Assembly (NCBI RefSeq): GCF_900188325.1
Contig: NZ_FZPD01000004.1
Span: 254,501-318,500, forward strand
Source: Ekhidna lutea
GTDB lineage: Bacteria; Bacteroidota; Bacteroidia; Cytophagales; Cyclobacteriaceae
Direction: 5' to 3'
Length of the DNA: 64,000 bases
Positions 61,278 to 64,000 of this stretch are shown one piece after another. The notes beneath the pieces are model-generated. The model did no database searches and was not told the DNA's origin. It saw nothing but the letters and a program-made list of their open reading frames with translations. Every line of letters begins with the position of its first letter. The stretch's first letter is position 1. A program made the position numbers and the translations under genes.

Positions 61278-62708
61278 ATGAATACAATAAAAACAGTAGG
61301 ACTCAGCTTGATTGCAGGAATTGGTGGTGCGCTGCTTGTTAATTATTTCTCACAAACCGAGGATATTGATCAGTACCCACAAGCTCAAGTAATTGAAAAT
61401 GAACCTAACAATCAGGTAAGTCAGGTAGCTTACTCTACGATCATTCCAAACGAAAACTTCATTGAGGCCTCTGAAAAGAGTACCGGAAGTGTGGTCTTCA
61501 TTCAAACATTAAGTGAAGTTGAATACCGTACAGGTGGCTGGATGGATTGGTTTTTTGAGCCCAGGTCGTCGCAGCGAGTAGGTAGTGGGTCCGGTGTAGT
61601 GTTCTCAAAAGATGGACACATTGTTACAAATAATCATGTGATAATGGATGCTGATGAGATAACTGTGATTGCAGGAAAAAGAAGTTATGAGGCTGAATTG
61701 ATTGGAAGAGATCCAAGTACAGATCTTGCTGTAATAAAAATAAACTCATCAGACCTTCCGGCTATAGAGAAAGGTGATTCTGAGCAGGTCAAGGTTGGTG
61801 AATGGGTGTTAGCTGTTGGTAATCCATTCAATCTCACGTCCACTGTGACTGCCGGTATAGTAAGTGCCAAAGGAAGAAATATCAATATTCTAAGAGACAA
61901 GTTTCCAATCGAAAGCTTTATACAAACGGATGCTGCAATTAACCCCGGTAATAGTGGTGGAGCATTGGTGAATGCTAATGGCAAATTGATTGGTATCAAT
62001 ACAGCTATACTTTCAAGAACAGGATCTTATGCAGGCTATGGGTTTGCCATACCGGTTAATATTGTAAAGAAGGTATTTAATGACCTGGTAAAATACGGAG
62101 AGGTTCAAAAAGCGTTTACGGGTGCTGAGTTTATTGATATAGACAGTGAACTGGCAAGTAGAATAGGCATCCAAGATCTGGATGGAGTAATTATTACGGA
62201 GGTGAAGGATGGGAGCGCAGCGGAAAAGGCAGGGTTGAAGAAAAGAGATGTGATTCGTAAGATCAATGGTAAACAGATTAATAGCAAAGCCAATTTAGAG
62301 GAACTGATTGCTAAGAGCTATCCGGGGGATAAGCTAAATATCATTGTCGAACGAGACAATGAAATGCTCAATCGTGAAATGATTCTGACCAATAGAGAAG
62401 GTACCACCAAGATCATTACAAGGGATATTTATTACGCTGAAGATCTGGATGCCAGTTTTGAAAGTGTATCAAAAGTAGAAAGAGACCTGCTTGGTATTAA
62501 TAGTGGTGTGAAGGTTGTTGACTTTAAAACGAATGGGTTTTTCTCTAATCTGGGCATTCCTAAAGGTTTTATAATCACACAGATAAACAATCGCTCTATT
62601 GATAAACCGGAAGAGCTAGCAAAAATTCTTGAGAATATCAGGGGAAGATTCGATGTGATTGGGATTGATGAAAGAGGAAGAAAAGTGTACTACCCATTCA
62701 GGCGCTAG
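61278..62708 (+). CDS. HtrA/DegP-family periplasmic serine protease
   Basis: 476 residues with an N-terminal membrane or signal segment (about 4-24). The catalytic triad is His120 (VTNNHV), Asp149 (STDLAV) and Ser226 (NPGNSGGAL). Two PDZ domains follow (about 275-365 and 395-475), the first with GVIITEVKDGSAAEKAGLKK. It degrades or refolds misfolded envelope proteins. Length and layout equal DegP/DegQ of other Bacteroidota. It is convergent with dnaA, stops overlapping in CTAG. Confidence 0.95.
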   Translation: MNTIKTVGLSLIAGIGGALLVNYFSQTEDIDQYPQAQVIENEPNNQVSQVAYSTIIPNENFIEASEKSTGSVVFIQTLSEVEYRTGGWMDWFFEPRSSQRVGSGSGVVFSKDGHIVTNNHVIMDADEITVIAGKRSYEAELIGRDPSTDLAVIKINSSDLPAIEKGDSEQVKVGEWVLAVGNPFNLTSTVTAGIVSAKGRNINILRDKFPIESFIQTDAAINPGNSGGALVNANGKLIGINTAILSRTGSYAGYGFAIPVNIVKKVFNDLVKYGEVQKAFTGAEFIDIDSELASRIGIQDLDGVIITEVKDGSAAEKAGLKKRDVIRKINGKQINSKANLEELIAKSYPGDKLNIIVERDNEMLNREMILTNREGTTKIITRDIYYAEDLDASFESVSKVERDLLGINSGVKVVDFKTNGFFSNLGIPKGFIITQINNRSIDKPEELAKILENIRGRFDVIGIDERGRKVYYPFRR

Positions 62709-64000
62709 GCAGTACGCATCTTCAACTTCTTTTTCAATTCATCTACAGAATAGCGGAACTTAGAATCCGTATCCATCATGTCATTAACAGACTGGAGCGC
62801 ATGGATTACTGTGCTGTGATCTCTACCACCAAAATGGTAACCGATAGATTTTAACGAGTGGTTAGTGTAATCTTTAGAGAAATACATAGCCACTTGTCGC
62901 GCAATAACGATTTCTTTCTTTCTTGTCTTTGCCTTCAGGTCATCCTGCCCAACATGGAAGTACTCTGAAACGGTCTTTTGGATATAATCTATCCCCACTT
63001 CAGAGTCAATTTCTTTAACAATGTTCTTCAACACCCTTTTCGCAAGTTCCAGATCTATATCAACCTGCATGAGTGAAGCATGGGCAATTAAAGAAACTAC
63101 AACTCCTTCGAGCTCACGAATATTCGTATCGACAGTGTAAGCAATGTACTCAATTACCTCCTCAGGAATATGGATCCCGTCTTCCTGAATTTTTCGTTGG
63201 ATGATTGCCATCCTTGTCTCGAAAGCTGGCTGTTGTAAATCAGCCGTCAACCCCCACTTAAATCGAGAAACTAATCGCTCCTGTAGTCCCTTTAAATCTT
63301 TTGGAGCACAGTCACTTGTCATTACAATCTGTTTGCCGGATTGATGAAGGTGGTTAAAAATATGAAAGAAAATCTCTTGTGTTTTTTCCTTATCCCGCAA
63401 AAACTGAACATCATCCAGTATTAAGATATCTACACCTCGATAATAGCTTATGAAGCTTTGAACATTATTGTTTTTGAGGGAATCAATAAATTGATTGGTA
63501 AACTTCTCGGAAGCCACATAAATAATCTTTTTGGAGGTATCTTCTTTTCGAATAAAGTTACCAATTGATTGAACTAGATGTGTCTTTCCCAATCCAACGC
63601 CACCATAAATCATTAATGGATTGAAAGAAGTAACTCCCGGTTTCTTTGCAACAGCATAACCGGCCGATCTCCCTAATCTATTACAATCTCCTTCTATAAA
63701 GCTATCAAAGGTGTAAGTGGGATTGAGATTATTTTCGCTCTTTAGATCATCGATAAATGCAGTATTCAATCCCTTACCATTACTTCCGTTCCTATCAGCT
63801 AGGTTGTTGATTTTCAGGGAAGTGGGAGATTTTTTAGTAGATTTTTCATTTTCCACAACAACAGAATATTCCAATCTTGACCCATCACCCATTTCCTTGG
63901 CAATTGCCTCTTTTAACACATGGACGTAGTGCTCTTCAAGCCATTCATAGAAAAACTGACTCGGCACTTGAATTGTAAGGACATTACCCTCTGTCTTTAA
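62705..64000 (-). CDS. dnaA: Chromosomal replication initiator DnaA (5' end outside the window)
   Basis: 431 codons are present, open to the right edge; the true start lies outside. Domain I ends near EWLEEHYVHVLKEAI, domain II is a short linker, domain III has Walker A GGVGLGKTHLVQSI and Walker B ILILDDVQF, and domain IV has the DnaA-box-reading signature GGRDHSTVIHALQSV. It binds oriC and opens DNA. A GTG inside (63965-63967) gives a shorter frame but cuts domain I, so it is not the start. No cluster of DnaA boxes is visible, so oriC lies elsewhere or upstream. Confidence 0.98.
   Translation of the reverse strand, partial: LKTEGNVLTIQVPSQFFYEWLEEHYVHVLKEAIAKEMGDGSRLEYSVVVENEKSTKKSPTSLKINNLADRNGSNGKGLNTAFIDDLKSENNLNPTYTFDSFIEGDCNRLGRSAGYAVAKKPGVTSFNPLMIYGGVGLGKTHLVQSIGNFIRKEDTSKKIIYVASEKFTNQFIDSLKNNNVQSFISYYRGVDILILDDVQFLRDKEKTQEIFFHIFNHLHQSGKQIVMTSDCAPKDLKGLQERLVSRFKWGLTADLQQPAFETRMAIIQRKIQEDGIHIPEEVIEYIAYTVDTNIRELEGVVVSLIAHASLMQVDIDLELAKRVLKNIVKEIDSEVGIDYIQKTVSEYFHVGQDDLKAKTRKKEIVIARQVAMYFSKDYTNHSLKSIGYHFGGRDHSTVIHALQSVNDMMDTDSKFRYSVDELKKKLKMRTA

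Noticed and set aside
63840-63860. TTTTCCACA-like word as a DnaA box and origin
   Set aside because: A single imperfect match inside the dnaA coding region, with no cluster or AT-rich unwinding element.

Overview
The window is chromosomal DNA of a Bacteroidota bacterium, most likely an aerobic, marine-type member of the Cytophagales (Fulvivirga/Reichenbachiella/Ekhidna-like). The evidence is SusC/SusD pairs, type IX secretion (T9SS) parts and a T9SS C-terminal sorting domain, OmpA proteins with PD40 propellers, a PadR regulator paired with a prefix-domain ABC permease, an ECF sigma/membrane-protein/barrel triad, and promoters of the TTTG-N19-21-TAnnTTTG type. I see no phage, insertion sequence, CRISPR array, rRNA or tRNA. 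Genus-level placement is inference.

Layout. 1-347 is the 5' end of a SusC gene running off the left edge. 597-8381 (minus) is a housekeeping block: PorE-like OmpA protein, queE, folD, a four-helix-bundle protein, lepA, dtd, an NAD(P)-binding protein, a DUF1232 protein and a membrane protein. 8459-12817 holds a shortened IscA-like protein, a secreted barrel-like protein, folB, a DivIVA-like coiled coil, a WD40 protein and a phosphopantetheinyl transferase. 13132-19338 (minus) holds permease + PadR, AlkD-like and SirB1-like proteins and an acyl-CoA carboxylase beta subunit. 19348-23992 is an envelope cluster: MCE protein and amidase facing an LptD-like protein. 24489-32915 is a Sus-like locus: SusC, SusD, a Calx-beta lipoprotein, a secreted protein and an M43-type metalloprotease with a T9SS tail.

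32916-40155 is the accessory, regulator-rich part and the most interesting. It has two AraC-type regulators, two tandem RNA-like units ending in terminators (34600-34866), a 47-residue His-rich gene with its own promoter and terminator, an ECF sigma factor with a putative anti-sigma protein and an acidic beta-barrel, and a five-gene SPFH (stomatin-like) operon of which three members have 50-54 residues. One of these is an Arc-type ribbon-helix-helix protein, and an 11-bp-spaced direct repeat lies upstream of the operon.

40166-64000 returns to core genes: M14 peptidase, TPR histidine kinase, ferredoxin-type reductase, purB, pyrB-pyrR, EVE and SixA proteins, the lon-porQ-hslU operon, a second PorE-like OmpA protein, rseP-dxr, an HtrA protease and dnaA, whose 5' end leaves the window on the right.

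Packing is tight. Many same-strand neighbours overlap by 4 bp (ATGA/GTGA), and four convergent pairs share their stop codons in a 4-bp palindrome-like overlap. TAnnTTTG boxes lie just upstream of, or inside, the longest open frames and fix internal starts for purB, pyrR, the histidine kinase and the WD40 protein.
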